Shown: positions 15,674 through 23,324, counted from the stretch's first letter. The stretch: 29,913 bases of DNA from CF-72 sp051006215 (GCA_051006215.1 JBPCIO010000069.1:1-29913); one strand, 5' to 3'. Notes: generated from the letters alone by a model not told the origin. Made by a program: numbers and translations.

Positions 15674-16058
15674 CACTGCGGGAAGCACAATCCAGCTTCC
15701 AGATTCCAACTTGGCCGGCTCAGTTGGGGCTTCCGCGCGACGCCGTGGATCTCTGAGCAGCGAGCGCTGCCCAAGGGCTGCCGGTGACGATCGCGGACGG
15801 GCCGCCACGCGCGGCGAGCGAGAAGAAGGCGGCGCACCTGGCGCAGCTCGCTGCGGACAAGGGCGCCCGGCTACGCGGCGTTCGCTGGACGCGACCGGTG
15901 GGCCTCCAACGCTTGGCCCTCAAGAGATCTTCACCATCTCCTCGGGGACGCGGCGACCACAAGTGATCGAGGCGCATTGACCTCCAGCGCCCAAGGGGTT
16001 GGCGGGGCGTCATCACACTTTTAAGCCGCAGAGCCAGGCGGCTGGCGAGCTTGAGCGC
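15674..16058. other. 385-nt intergenic region between convergent genes
   Basis: No gene can be supported here. A 28-codon frame starts at GTG 15670, overlapping the MBL stop as GTGA, and ends at 15756 (MTLREAQSSFQIPTWP...); it could be a coupled small protein but has no recognisable relatives. A second open frame, 15784-15966, has a helical Ala/Lys-rich start (AASEKKAAHLAQLAADKGA) but dissolves into an Arg/Ser-rich, non-protein-like end. One hairpin, listed separately, lies at the right end. Confidence 0.5.
16024..16043. terminator. Hairpin downstream of the Pro/Thr-rich protein gene
   Basis: AGCCGC and GCGGCT pair around an 8-nt loop 16 nt past the stop of the minus-strand gene. On that strand it is followed by TTAAAAG rather than a T-run, so termination is only possible, not clear. 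Confidence 0.3.
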
Positions 16059-16748
16059 TTACGGTGCGGCGTCGAAGGTCCACCGGAAGCTGCCTGTACG
16101 GCCCTGGTCGTCCACAACGGTCGCGCGCACGCTGTGGCGACCGGCTCCGACCTGGACTGTGGACGAGCCGCGCCACACAGACTCGCTACGTTGCTCGAGC
16201 GACACATCCAACGCGCTGCCGTCCAGCTCCAGCCGAATGGAGCTGATAGCGCTGTCCCCTCGCCCGCGGACTTCGATCACCTGTGGTCCTGATTGCACGC
16301 GAGTGTCGGGCGCAGGCGCCGGCAGCAGAATCCAGGGTGATCGACCGCTTGCGGACGGAGTCGGGCTCGGCGTCGTGGCAGGCGTTGGACTGAGCCCCGG
16401 GTCCGTGGCAGGCTCGTCCGTCGGCGTGACACGAACCGTCGGCTCAGGGGTGGCCTTGGTCACGGGCGTGGGCGTCGCCACATTGCTCGTGGGCGTACTG
16501 GTCACGTCCGCCGGTGTCAAAGCCGGCTGCGGCGACGGTGGCCCTGATCCACCCAGCCCAAGCTTGGGTGGCGCCGGTCCGCTTCTCGAAACAGCCGCGG
16601 CAACTTCCCCAGCCGCGGAAAATAGCGCCCCAACTGCCGACCATGCCAGGCTGCCCAACAGCAGGATGCCGACGATGCCGACCATTGCGGCTATCAGCCG
16701 CCCCGGAGAGCCGTCATCAGCCGGCACGTGTCGGGCCACATCGTTCAC
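16059..16748 (-). CDS. Membrane-anchored protein with Pro/Thr-rich linker and C-terminal Ig-like domain
   Basis: Three parts are visible. An N-terminal segment ends in one membrane helix (GRLIAAMVGIVGILLLGSLAW). A low-complexity linker of about 90 residues is rich in Pro, Thr and Ser (TPTSNVATPTPVTKATPEP). A C-terminal beta-rich part of about 85 residues (IEVRGRGDSAISSIRLELDGS, HSVRATVVDDQGRTGSFRWTFD) has the end typical of Ig-like/FN3 or 'bacterial Ig' domains. The layout suggests a short cytoplasmic tail and an extracellular domain on a flexible stalk. GTG 16748 is a reasonable start; the frame is open to 16823. Function unknown. It is divergent from the CoA-transferase gene. Confidence 0.7.
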   Translation of the reverse strand: MNDVARHVPADDGSPGRLIAAMVGIVGILLLGSLAWSAVGALFSAAGEVAAAVSRSGPAPPKLGLGGSGPPSPQPALTPADVTSTPTSNVATPTPVTKATPEPTVRVTPTDEPATDPGLSPTPATTPSPTPSASGRSPWILLPAPAPDTRVQSGPQVIEVRGRGDSAISSIRLELDGSALDVSLEQRSESVWRGSSTVQVGAGRHSVRATVVDDQGRTGSFRWTFDAAP

Positions 16749-16804
16749 GCTAACGCCGGCGCATACCCGAGGTAGCCCACACCGCGCTACAACGTGCATA
16801 CGGT

Positions 16805-16832
16805 TTGCCTGACGCCGGCGCACTCGTACACT
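16805..16832 (+). promoter_or_regulatory. Candidate promoter of the CoA-transferase gene
   Basis: TTGCCT (-35 candidate) and TACACT (-10 candidate) are separated by 16 nt, and TACACT lies 6 nt before the GTG start at 16839. The transcript would begin at or next to the start codon, so the mRNA would be leaderless. Confidence 0.45.
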
Positions 16833-16838
16833 GGGCCC

Positions 16839-18077
16839 GTGCAGCCCAGCGAGCCTTTGGTAGATGGCCGCCCGGCATTGGCTGGCGTGCGAGTGGTCGA
16901 CCTGACCCAGTTCGAAGCGGGCACGTCGTGTACCGAGACGCTAGCCTGGCTCGGAGCAGAGGTCATTAAAGTCGAGGAGCCGAAGCGGGGGGATCAGGGA
17001 CGCTCGGCCTCGAGCGACCTACCCGGCGCCGACTCCTTTTATTTCCTGCTGTTGAACGCCAACAAACGCAGCGTCACCTGCAATTTGAAAGATCCGCGCG
17101 GGTGCGAGCTGCTGCGTGGGCTCATCGAACAGGCGGACGTTTTTGTCGAGAACTTCGGACCCGGTGTGATCGAGCGACTTGGTTTCGGGTACCAGGAAGT
17201 GTCGCGGATCAACCCGCGCATCATTTACGCCCAGATCAAGGGTTTCGGCGCAGGCAGTCCGTACGAATCGTTTCTGTCTTTCGACATGATCGCCCAATCG
17301 GTGGGCGGAGCTTTGAGCACCACTGGTGAAGCAGACGGCCGGCCGCTCAAGCCAGGACCCACCATTGGCGACACCGGCACTGGCCTGCACATGGCCATCG
17401 GCATCCTGGCCGCGCTGTATCAGCGCCAGTCCACCGGCCGTGGCCAGCGGATCGAAGTAGCCATGCAAGAGGCGGTCATCAACTTTTGTCGGATCGCCTA
17501 CGCCAGCCAACTGGTATCAAACCAGGCGGCGCCACGGGTCGGCAACCGCGGCGCGCTTGGCACCAATGCGCCAAGCGAGGCGTACCCGTGCAGGGGTGGA
17601 GGTCCCAACGACTACTGCTACGTGTACACCACGCGGGCCGGCAATCACCACTGGGAGCGCCTGCTGCGCGTCGTCGGCCGCGAGGATCTGCTGGACGACC
17701 CCCGTTTTGCGACCAACCGCGACCGGTATGCCAATAGGGACGCCGTCGACGCGGCCCTAGGTCCGTGGATCGCCCAGCGAACGAAGCTCGAAGTCATGGA
17801 GACGCTGGGCAAAGCCGGAATCCCGGCGGGTGCTGTGTTTGACACGGACGAGCTGATACACGATCCATACCTTCGGCAGCGGGGTGCGTTCGCCACTGTC
17901 GATCACCCCGTGCGCGGGAAAGTCACAATACCCGGCTGGCCAGTCAGGATGAGCGATTCCAGTGTGCCTCTGAGTGCGGCTCCACTGCTAGGCCAGGACA
18001 ACCCACCGGTTTATGGCGAGCTGCTCGGCCGCACGCCCGAGCAGCTCGAAGCCCTGCGTGCAGAGGAGGTCATCTAA
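16839..18077 (+). CDS. Family III CoA-transferase (CaiB/BaiF; formyl-CoA transferase-like)
   Basis: A 412-aa enzyme that moves CoA between carboxylic acids via an aspartyl-CoA anhydride. LAGVRVVDLTQFEAGTSCTETLAWLGAEVIKVEEPKRGD is the family's opening; NKRSVTCNLKDPRG, VFVENFGPGVIERLGFGY and IYAQIKGFGAGSPY follow. The nucleophile is most likely Asp178 in GPTIGDTGTG. The usual C-terminal part is intact (GAVFDTDELIHDPYLRQRG). The start GTG 16839 gives the normal N-terminus and fits the promoter; an ATG at 16794 would add 15 residues without similarity. The gene is followed after 4 nt by an oxalyl-CoA-decarboxylase-like enzyme, which suggests an oxalate or 2-hydroxyacyl-CoA pathway. The substrate is not proved by sequence. 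Confidence 0.92.
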   Translation: MQPSEPLVDGRPALAGVRVVDLTQFEAGTSCTETLAWLGAEVIKVEEPKRGDQGRSASSDLPGADSFYFLLLNANKRSVTCNLKDPRGCELLRGLIEQADVFVENFGPGVIERLGFGYQEVSRINPRIIYAQIKGFGAGSPYESFLSFDMIAQSVGGALSTTGEADGRPLKPGPTIGDTGTGLHMAIGILAALYQRQSTGRGQRIEVAMQEAVINFCRIAYASQLVSNQAAPRVGNRGALGTNAPSEAYPCRGGGPNDYCYVYTTRAGNHHWERLLRVVGREDLLDDPRFATNRDRYANRDAVDAALGPWIAQRTKLEVMETLGKAGIPAGAVFDTDELIHDPYLRQRGAFATVDHPVRGKVTIPGWPVRMSDSSVPLSAAPLLGQDNPPVYGELLGRTPEQLEALRAEEVI

Positions 18078-18081
18078 GTCC

Positions 18082-19722
18082 ATGGCCAGCGTCAACGGCT
18101 CCCAGATTCTGGCTCGCAGCCTTCGCCGGCTCCAAACCGACACGTTTTTCTACATCATGGGTGGCCCAATGATGGCCGCCGAGTCGGCCTGCCTCGAAGA
18201 GGGCCTGCGGGCGATAGACGTCCGCCACGAGCAGGCAGCGGCGATGATGGCACACGCGTATGGACGCGTGAAGAACACGCTGGGCGTGTGTATGGCTGCC
18301 TCTGGTCCGGCCGCGACCAACCTGATCACCGGGGTTGCCAATGCTTGGGCCGACTGCGCCCCGCTGCTGGCGATCGGTGGGTCCGCCCCCATCAGTCAGC
18401 GCGGCAAGAGCGCATTCCAGGAGATGGATCAGGTGGCGGCATTCAAACCGATCACCAAATGGGCCGAGCAGTGTGCAGATCCCAGACGTGTGCCCGAGTT
18501 CGTCGCCACGGCAGTCCGGCAGGCGCTGAGCGGCCGCCCTGGCCCCGTCTATCTCGACATGCCCGGCGACGTACTTTACAAACAGGTTGAGGAAAGCGAG
18601 GTCACGTATACAGACGCCAGCCCGGCCGCCTTTCGCGCTCGGCCGGCGGGAGACCCAGCCTTGATCGAAGACGCTGTGCGGTGTCTGGCTCAGGCGGAAC
18701 GCCCGCTCGTATTGACCGGCAGTGGCATTCTGTGGTCTGACGCCGAAGCCGAGCTGAAACAGTTTGTGGAGCTGTGTGGCGTACCGTTCTACACCACACC
18801 CCAGGGCCGTGGTGTCGTGCCGGACGACCATGCGCTGTCGTTCCCAACCGCCCGTGCGACCGCATTCCGCGAGGCGGACGTGTTGCTGTTGATCGGCACG
18901 CGCATCAACTACATCATTGGCCACCTGGCCGCGCCGCGGTTCAGCGCCAGCGCCAAGCTGATTCAGGTAGACATTGACGGCGCCGAGATCGGCCACAACC
19001 GCGCGGCCGACGTGGGGATCGTGGGCGACGCTCGGGCGGTGTTGCGACAGCTCGTTGCCGCGGCCGATGGTCGCGTCGATGCGCGCCGGTATTCAGGCTG
19101 GCGCGAGCACCTGGCCAACGTTGAAAGCACGAAGCGCCAGGGAGCTGAGGCTGCGATGAGCACGGACCAGCAGCCAATTCATCCCCTCCGCCTGTGCAAG
19201 GAGGTGCGCGATTTTCTGGATCGTGACGCAATCCTCGTCGTGGATGGGCAGGAAATACTGAACTACGGGCGCCAGTCGATTCCCACCTTCACGCCCCGCC
19301 ACCGTCTGAATTCGGGCGTATTCGGGACCATGGGCGTTGGGCTGCCGTTCGGGATCGGCGCCAAAGTCGCCAAGCCCGATAAACAGGTACTTGTGCTGCA
19401 TGGCGACGGCTCGTTCGGGTTGAACGGGATGGAGCTCGACACGGCGGCGCGCCACAAGATCCCAGTGGTGACCGTCGTCAGCTTGAATGGTGGCTGGACC
19501 GCCGATCCGAAGCGTGAAAAGGCGGGCCGCGATTTGGGCTACACGGCCTTTCACAAGATGGCCGAGGCGTTGGGGTGCCACGGAGAGTACGTCGAGGCAC
19601 CCGAAAAGATACGCCCGGCGCTCGAACGGGCCTTCGCCTCGGGCTCTCCAGCGCTGGTCAACGTCCTCACGGATTGGCGAGCGCGGGCAACCACGGCCGC
19701 GTTTTCGGTGTACTCAACCTGA
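18082..19722 (+). CDS. Thiamine-diphosphate enzyme, oxalyl-CoA decarboxylase / 2-hydroxyacyl-CoA lyase-like
   Basis: A 546-aa ThDP enzyme with the three classical domains. The activating glutamate is Glu50 in DVRHEQAAAMMAHAYGR; the PP domain has the ThDP-binding GDGSFGLNGMELDT (from about residue 441) ending in SLNGG. Features shared with oxalyl-CoA decarboxylase are FQEMDQVAAFKPITKWA, SGRPGPVYLDMPGD and RLNSGVFGTMGVGLPFGIGA. Acetolactate synthase-like and 2-hydroxyacyl-CoA lyase enzymes remain alternatives, because the ADP/CoA-specific residues cannot be decided by eye. AGGAGG lies 12 nt before the ATG, inside the end of the CoA-transferase gene. In oxalate degraders the two enzymes act in sequence: CoA transfer to oxalate, then decarboxylation to formyl-CoA. 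Confidence 0.88.
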   Translation: MASVNGSQILARSLRRLQTDTFFYIMGGPMMAAESACLEEGLRAIDVRHEQAAAMMAHAYGRVKNTLGVCMAASGPAATNLITGVANAWADCAPLLAIGGSAPISQRGKSAFQEMDQVAAFKPITKWAEQCADPRRVPEFVATAVRQALSGRPGPVYLDMPGDVLYKQVEESEVTYTDASPAAFRARPAGDPALIEDAVRCLAQAERPLVLTGSGILWSDAEAELKQFVELCGVPFYTTPQGRGVVPDDHALSFPTARATAFREADVLLLIGTRINYIIGHLAAPRFSASAKLIQVDIDGAEIGHNRAADVGIVGDARAVLRQLVAAADGRVDARRYSGWREHLANVESTKRQGAEAAMSTDQQPIHPLRLCKEVRDFLDRDAILVVDGQEILNYGRQSIPTFTPRHRLNSGVFGTMGVGLPFGIGAKVAKPDKQVLVLHGDGSFGLNGMELDTAARHKIPVVTVVSLNGGWTADPKREKAGRDLGYTAFHKMAEALGCHGEYVEAPEKIRPALERAFASGSPALVNVLTDWRARATTAAFSVYST

Positions 19723-19731
19723 TCGAGCCCG

Positions 19732-20172
19732 ATGTCTGAGCGCTATCTTCGACCTGGCTGGTTCACACACCACCTCCTCAACCCGCTGGTCGAGTGGCTG
19801 ACCCGGCGTGGGGTGAGCGTGTACGGCTCGCGCATCCTGGCCGTTCGTGGCCGACGCAGCGGGCAGTGGCGAATGGTTCCGGTGAACTTGCTTGAGTACC
19901 GCGGCCAGCGCTACCTGGTCGCCCCGCGCGGCGTGACGGAGTGGGTGCGCAATATCCGCGCCGCAGGCGAAGCCGAGCTCCGGCTGGGATCGGGGCGCCA
20001 ACCAGTCAAAGTGGTGGAGCTGGCGGACATCCAGAAGGCCGTTGTGCTGCGGGCGTACTTGCGACGTTGGAGATGGGAGGTCGGGCAGTTTTTCGAAGGG
20101 ATCGGCCCAGGCGCAACTCAGCAAGACCTCGAGCGCGCGGCGCCGAAGCATCCTATCTTTCGCATCCTTTGA
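19732..20172 (+). CDS. Deazaflavin (F420)-dependent nitroreductase family protein
   Basis: A 146-aa protein of the Ddn/FDOR split-barrel family, which uses reduced F420 (some members FMN or other cofactors) to reduce quinones, nitro compounds and other substrates. SRILAVRGRRSGQWRMVPVNLLEYRGQRYLVAPRG is the signature segment, followed by TEWVRNIRAAGEAELRL and the C-terminal HPIFRIL. Length is normal. It begins 9 nt after the ThDP enzyme and is probably in the same transcript, though it may be functionally independent. A zincin_2 'F420-associated' gene 2 kb away supports the use of F420 in this organism. Cofactor use is inferred from the family. Confidence 0.9.
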   Translation: MSERYLRPGWFTHHLLNPLVEWLTRRGVSVYGSRILAVRGRRSGQWRMVPVNLLEYRGQRYLVAPRGVTEWVRNIRAAGEAELRLGSGRQPVKVVELADIQKAVVLRAYLRRWRWEVGQFFEGIGPGATQQDLERAAPKHPIFRIL

Positions 20173-20180
20173 TCCCAGGG

Positions 20181-20204
20181 CACGCACGAGCCCATCGTGT
20201 GCGT
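20181..20204. terminator. Hairpin between convergent nitroreductase and xth genes
   Basis: CACGCACGA pairs with TCGTGTGCGT over a 5-nt loop (five pairs, a two-base bulge, then three pairs) in the 37-nt gap between the two stops. It could serve both strands. No T-run is present on either side. Confidence 0.35.
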
Positions 20205-20209
20205 CGCTC

Positions 20210-21067
20210 TCACTGCGGCAGCTTGAACGCGCCGCGTCTGGTGACTGGGGCCGACGGTGGCGGTACGACCGGGCCGATGTCGCCGTCGGGGGCTTCGTCC
20301 AGGTCGACGATGACCGGAGCGTGATCGCTGGGTAAGTTGCCTTTGCGGGCCTGCCGATCGACCCAGGCGGCCCGCACCCGAGCAGCGATGGCGGCGCTCG
20401 CGAGCACCAGGTCGATTCGCATTCCGAGGTCTTTCTGGAACATGCCAGCTCGGTAGTCCCAGTACGTGAACACGCGCTGGGTAGGCCAGTGATCGCGGAC
20501 AACATCGCGCAACCCGATTGCTTGCAGGTCGGCCAGCGCCGCCCGCTCGAGTGGTGTGACGTGGGTTTGGCCCACATACGCCTGCGGGTCGAACACATCC
20601 GCGTCGGCGGGGGCAATGTTCAGGTCACCGCACACGATCACGGCGCCAGCGTCAGAGCTGAGCATGTCACGCAGGGCAGCCAGCCAGGCTAACTTGTAGC
20701 GGTAGTGGTCTGAGTCTGGCACCCGGCCGTTCGGCGTATACACGGACACCACGCGAATGTCGCCGCAGGTGGCCGACACCGCGCGCGCCTCCGGGTGCGG
20801 GAATCCAGGGCCGCCTGGGATGCCGATCAGCACGCTTTCCAGGCCGACACGGGACAGGATGGCCACGCCGCTCCACTGCGGCTCGCCGTGGACGGCCAGC
20901 GCATACCCGCGCTCCGCGAGCGCCTTGCCCAGCAGCGCGACGAACGCGTCGTCCGCGAGCTTGGTCTCCTGCAGGCACACGACATCCGGCTGCCGCTCGT
21001 CGAGCCACGGCAGCAGCCGCGGTATCCGCACCTTGACCGAGTTCACGTTCCAGGTCGCAATTCGCAC
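20210..21067 (-). CDS. xth: Exodeoxyribonuclease III (AP endonuclease)
   Basis: A 285-aa EEP-family nuclease that cuts at abasic sites and removes 3' blocks in base excision repair. All family motifs are visible: IATWNVNSVKVR, DVVCLQETKL (metal-binding Glu), SVYTPNGRV, VCGDLNIAPADADVFDP (catalytic Asp and Asn), YWDYRAGMFQKDLGMRIDLVLAS, and SDHAPVIVDLD with the final catalytic His. A 25-residue Pro-rich tail follows the domain. The start is GTG 21067; TACCCT lies 7 nt upstream. Confidence 0.95.
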   Translation of the reverse strand: MRIATWNVNSVKVRIPRLLPWLDERQPDVVCLQETKLADDAFVALLGKALAERGYALAVHGEPQWSGVAILSRVGLESVLIGIPGGPGFPHPEARAVSATCGDIRVVSVYTPNGRVPDSDHYRYKLAWLAALRDMLSSDAGAVIVCGDLNIAPADADVFDPQAYVGQTHVTPLERAALADLQAIGLRDVVRDHWPTQRVFTYWDYRAGMFQKDLGMRIDLVLASAAIAARVRAAWVDRQARKGNLPSDHAPVIVDLDEAPDGDIGPVVPPPSAPVTRRGAFKLPQ

Positions 21068-21074
21068 CCGACTT

Positions 21075-21080
21075 AGGGTA
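21075..21080 (-). promoter_or_regulatory. Candidate -10 box for xth
   Basis: On the minus strand TACCCT is followed by 7 nt and then the GTG start at 21067, giving another possible leaderless transcript. The gap to the upstream HNH-like gene is only 19 nt, so read-through is also possible. Confidence 0.3.
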
Positions 21081-21086
21081 GCTGCG

Positions 21087-21431
21087 TCAGCCCACGGGGG
21101 CCGGCATCGTATTGGGTGCCCGGGGGCCTGCCGTCAGCCGACCCGTGGGCCGACACAGCCGCGTTGCCGCCGTTCGACGCCGATGGCAGTCCGTGCACCG
21201 GACCACACACTTCGCGATCTCCGCGACGACAGTGCCCAGGCTGCATCCACGTTGGATGAGCAGGCCGACGTCCGCTCGCTCGGCATGGCGATCGAGGTGG
21301 TCGAACTCGAGCAGGGCTGGTTCCGACTCCCCACAGTCGACGCAGGGGTGCTCAGCCAGAAACTCCAGGACCCAGCGGCTCGGAAATTCGAGAGCGAGCT
21401 TCAGCGCCGGGCGCTGTCGGTAAGTGTGCAT
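21087..21431 (-). CDS. Small HNH-like zinc-binding protein
   Basis: A 114-aa protein with two CxxC pairs around an HNH-type core: PCVDCGESEPALLEFDHLD, then a spacer, then IAKCVVRCTDCHRRRTA. This is the compact 'CVDCG...LEFDH...KC...CxxCH' arrangement of small HNH endonuclease-like proteins common in Actinobacteria and Chloroflexi. The first His of the DH motif and the last CH are present, so a metal-bound nuclease is possible; the role is unknown. About 30 residues after the domain are low complexity. A GGGTGG run 4 nt before the ATG, itself overlapping a TAGGGT hexamer, supports start 21431. Confidence 0.8.
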   Translation of the reverse strand: MHTYRQRPALKLALEFPSRWVLEFLAEHPCVDCGESEPALLEFDHLDRHAERADVGLLIQRGCSLGTVVAEIAKCVVRCTDCHRRRTAATRLCRPTGRLTAGPRAPNTMPAPVG

Positions 21432-21437
21432 GTCGCC

Positions 21438-21443
21438 ACCCTA
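21438..21443 (-). promoter_or_regulatory. Candidate -10 box (or ribosome-binding site) for the HNH-like gene
   Basis: TAGGGT lies 6 nt before the ATG at 21431 on the minus strand. It overlaps GGGTGG, which could act instead as a ribosome-binding site; the sequence cannot decide between the two. Confidence 0.25.
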
Positions 21444-21506
21444 CGCTCGGCGCGTCACGGCGACCGTCACTTGCAACCGAAAACTCGCGCCTGCTTGAAA
21501 TCCAGG

Positions 21507-21580
21507 TGGAACTGGGGGGACTCGAACCCCCGAACCTCTCGGATGCGAACCGAGCGCTCTCCCAACTGAGCTACAGGCCC
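21507..21580 (-). tRNA. tRNA-Ala (CGC)
   Basis: A cloverleaf on the minus strand: GGGCCTG acceptor, GCTC...GAGC D-arm, CTCGG-TTCGCAT-CCGAG anticodon arm with anticodon CGC, GGGGG-TTCGAGT-CCCCC T-arm, and discriminator A. The alanine identity pair G3-U70 is present; the next pair (4-69) is a C-U mismatch. CCA is not encoded. Confidence 0.95.
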
Positions 21581-21592
21581 TGAACAGACCGG

Positions 21593-21598
21593 AGTATA
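21593..21598 (-). promoter_or_regulatory. -10 box of tRNA-Ala
   Basis: TATACT on the minus strand ends 12 nt before the first base of the tRNA and is a five-of-six match to TATAAT. A -35 is not recognisable. Confidence 0.5.
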
Positions 21599-21641
21599 CC
21601 GTCGGACGGCCCGCACCTTCGGGTCGGCGATGACGACAGGG

Positions 21642-21755
21642 TCAGCCCCACCGCGCCTCGACAAGCAGCTGCGGGAACGTCGCTTTGCCCCCGCCAGGTC
21701 CGCCCACCGTCAGGCCGTGGCCGGCCATAGGCGCGTGCCAGGGGAACGTTGACAC
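21642..21755 (-). CDS. Possible 37-aa small protein
   Basis: In the otherwise empty stretch upstream of tRNA-Ala a frame opens at GTG 21755 and closes with TGA at 21642. Its product has protein-like parts (STFPWHAP, GLTVGGPGGGKATF, FPQLLVEARWG) and a P-loop-like GGPGGGKA, which is far too short to be an ATPase. A GGGGAG run lies 13 nt upstream, too far for a good ribosome-binding site. It could be a real small protein, a gene remnant, or chance in GC-rich DNA. No family is recognised. Confidence 0.25.
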   Translation of the reverse strand: MSTFPWHAPMAGHGLTVGGPGGGKATFPQLLVEARWG

Positions 21756-21805
21756 TTGCGAACCGCCACTCCCCTGTTGGAGCTACGTCTTCGGAGCTGG
21801 CCGGG

Positions 21806-22102
21806 TTATGCGCCTGGTTCTAAAATGAGCCGCCAGTCCCGGCCACTGAAGAGGTACCACACGTTGGCGCCGGCGATGCGCACGCCCCGCTGCTCAAGCT
21901 CGTGCAGGGTGAACAGGCGGCCTTCGAAGCGCTCGCTGATCTCCGGCGGCGCGAGCTCAGCGCCATCGCCGGTGCGAACTTCGACCACGCGGAAACTACC
22001 CAACATCAGCCGTATCAGATCATAGGCTTCCGCGCTTGCGCCACGTGGGGCCGACACCGCTGGTGCGGGCGCGGCATGCGCGCATCGACTAGAATCTGCC
22101 AC
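21806..22102 (-). CDS. Hypothetical protein
   Basis: A 98-aa product of unknown family. The first 25 residues are Ala-rich and Cys-containing and may not be translated; an internal ATG (22006) would leave 66 residues. The remainder has alternating hydrophobic and charged residues typical of a small beta-rich domain (SFRVVEVRTGDGAEL, RFEGRLFTLHELEQRGVRIAGANVWYLFSGRDW). It starts 4 nt from the divergent zincin gene, so both would share the same intergenic control region. It is preferred over the frame on the other strand, which is Arg/Ser-rich and not protein-like. Confidence 0.55.
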   Translation of the reverse strand: MADSSRCAHAAPAPAVSAPRGASAEAYDLIRLMLGSFRVVEVRTGDGAELAPPEISERFEGRLFTLHELEQRGVRIAGANVWYLFSGRDWRLILEPGA

Positions 22103-22106
22103 GCCA

Positions 22107-23324
22107 ATGCCAGGGTACGGATCCGCATTCGGACGCGGTCTGATTGTGGGCGCCGGTGCGGCGCTGCTCTACGCAGCTGCACGCGAGACCATCGCCCCCG
22201 CTCCGACGGACAGCGTCGACGAAGCCCCAACTGCCGACGACCGCAACCGGATGATCGACTGGGATTGGGCTACGAAGGTGGCCGTCCGGACTGCGGGCCG
22301 CACGCCGACCCTGCACCCGGGCGCTCGGGCCCAACTCCAAGCCCAGTACGCAGTCATGCTCCGCGACATCGAGCAGCCCATCGCCCGGTACACCGGCAAC
22401 GACCTCGCCCTCGACAACACGGTCGTGGAAGTGCTTGATCGGCCAGCCTGGATTCGCGCCAACATGGTCAACTTTCGCTCGCTACTCCAGCCAGTCGAGG
22501 ACTTTTACCGCGACAGCCTCGTCCGTTCGCGGCTCGGATCACCGCCTGCCTTCCAGCTAGCTGCACGTCTCATGCTCAGCTCACAGGTTGGCGTGCTGGT
22601 CGGCTACCTCGCACGACGTGTGCTTGGCCAGTACGACATCGCCCTATTGGGTAATGATGCGCCAACACACGGCAAGCTGTATTTCGTCGAGCCAAACCTG
22701 CGCCACGTCGAAGATACGCTGAGCGTCCCCCCCGACGAGCTGCGGCGTTGGATCGCGCTCCACGAGGCAACCCACGCCCACGAGTTCGAACTGTACCCGT
22801 GGGTCCGCGCGTACCTGAATGCGTCCTTGCGGCAGTACCTGAAGCTGCTCATCGAGGACATGCGTGGACAGACTGACCAGCACACCCTGCTCACCATCGT
22901 CAACCGCTTCATTGCCAATCTTCGCCACGGCCACAACGTGATCAACGCGTTGATGACACCCCAGCAGCGTGAGTTGATATCGCGGTTGCAGGCGCTCATG
23001 GCGCTGGCCGAGGGATACTCAAACCATGTGATGAACAACGTCGGCCGGGACCTTCTGCCGAACTTCAAGCTCATCCACGAGCGCGTCGAGCACAGGCAGA
23101 GAGAGCGCTCCTCGCTCGAACAGCTGTTTCTGAAGATCACTGGCTTATCACTGAAGATGGAGCAATACCGCCTCGGCGAACGGTTCGTCGACCAGGTCGT
23201 GCAACGACGCAGTATTGGATTCGTGAACCGCGCCTGGCACTCCGTCGAGGCGTTACCCACTGAGGCCGAGATCAGGGACGCTGGGCGCTGGATCGCGCGC
23301 ATGGAGGCCGCACAGCTCGAGTGA
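22107..23324 (+). CDS. Zincin_2 family metalloprotease-like protein (F420-biosynthesis-associated family)
   Basis: A 405-aa member of the zincin_2 (DUF2342) family, found in actinobacteria and Chloroflexi and often labelled 'coenzyme F420 biosynthesis-associated' because it tracks with F420 producers; its substrate is unknown. A membrane-like N-terminus (GRGLIVGAGAALLYAAA) precedes the domain. The zinc motif is HEATH at residues 219-223 within IALHEATHAHEFELYPW. Other landmarks are DRPAWIRANMVNF, YFVEPNL and LMALAEGYSNHVMNNVG, the last typical of the family's second conserved block. A TAGAAT hexamer is 11 nt upstream. Its stop overlaps the next gene as GTGA. Confidence 0.9.
   Translation: MPGYGSAFGRGLIVGAGAALLYAAARETIAPAPTDSVDEAPTADDRNRMIDWDWATKVAVRTAGRTPTLHPGARAQLQAQYAVMLRDIEQPIARYTGNDLALDNTVVEVLDRPAWIRANMVNFRSLLQPVEDFYRDSLVRSRLGSPPAFQLAARLMLSSQVGVLVGYLARRVLGQYDIALLGNDAPTHGKLYFVEPNLRHVEDTLSVPPDELRRWIALHEATHAHEFELYPWVRAYLNASLRQYLKLLIEDMRGQTDQHTLLTIVNRFIANLRHGHNVINALMTPQQRELISRLQALMALAEGYSNHVMNNVGRDLLPNFKLIHERVEHRQRERSSLEQLFLKITGLSLKMEQYRLGERFVDQVVQRRSIGFVNRAWHSVEALPTEAEIRDAGRWIARMEAAQLE

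Noticed and set aside
15784..15966. 60-codon frame between the MBL hydrolase and the Pro/Thr-rich protein
   Set aside because: Only the first 25 codons look protein-like; the rest is Arg/Ser-rich, and no ribosome-binding site or homology was recognised.
20757..21569. Long plus-strand open frame of 270 codons
   Set aside because: It is antisense to exonuclease III, the HNH-like gene and tRNA-Ala, all of which are well supported; its product is Ser/Arg-rich without family features.
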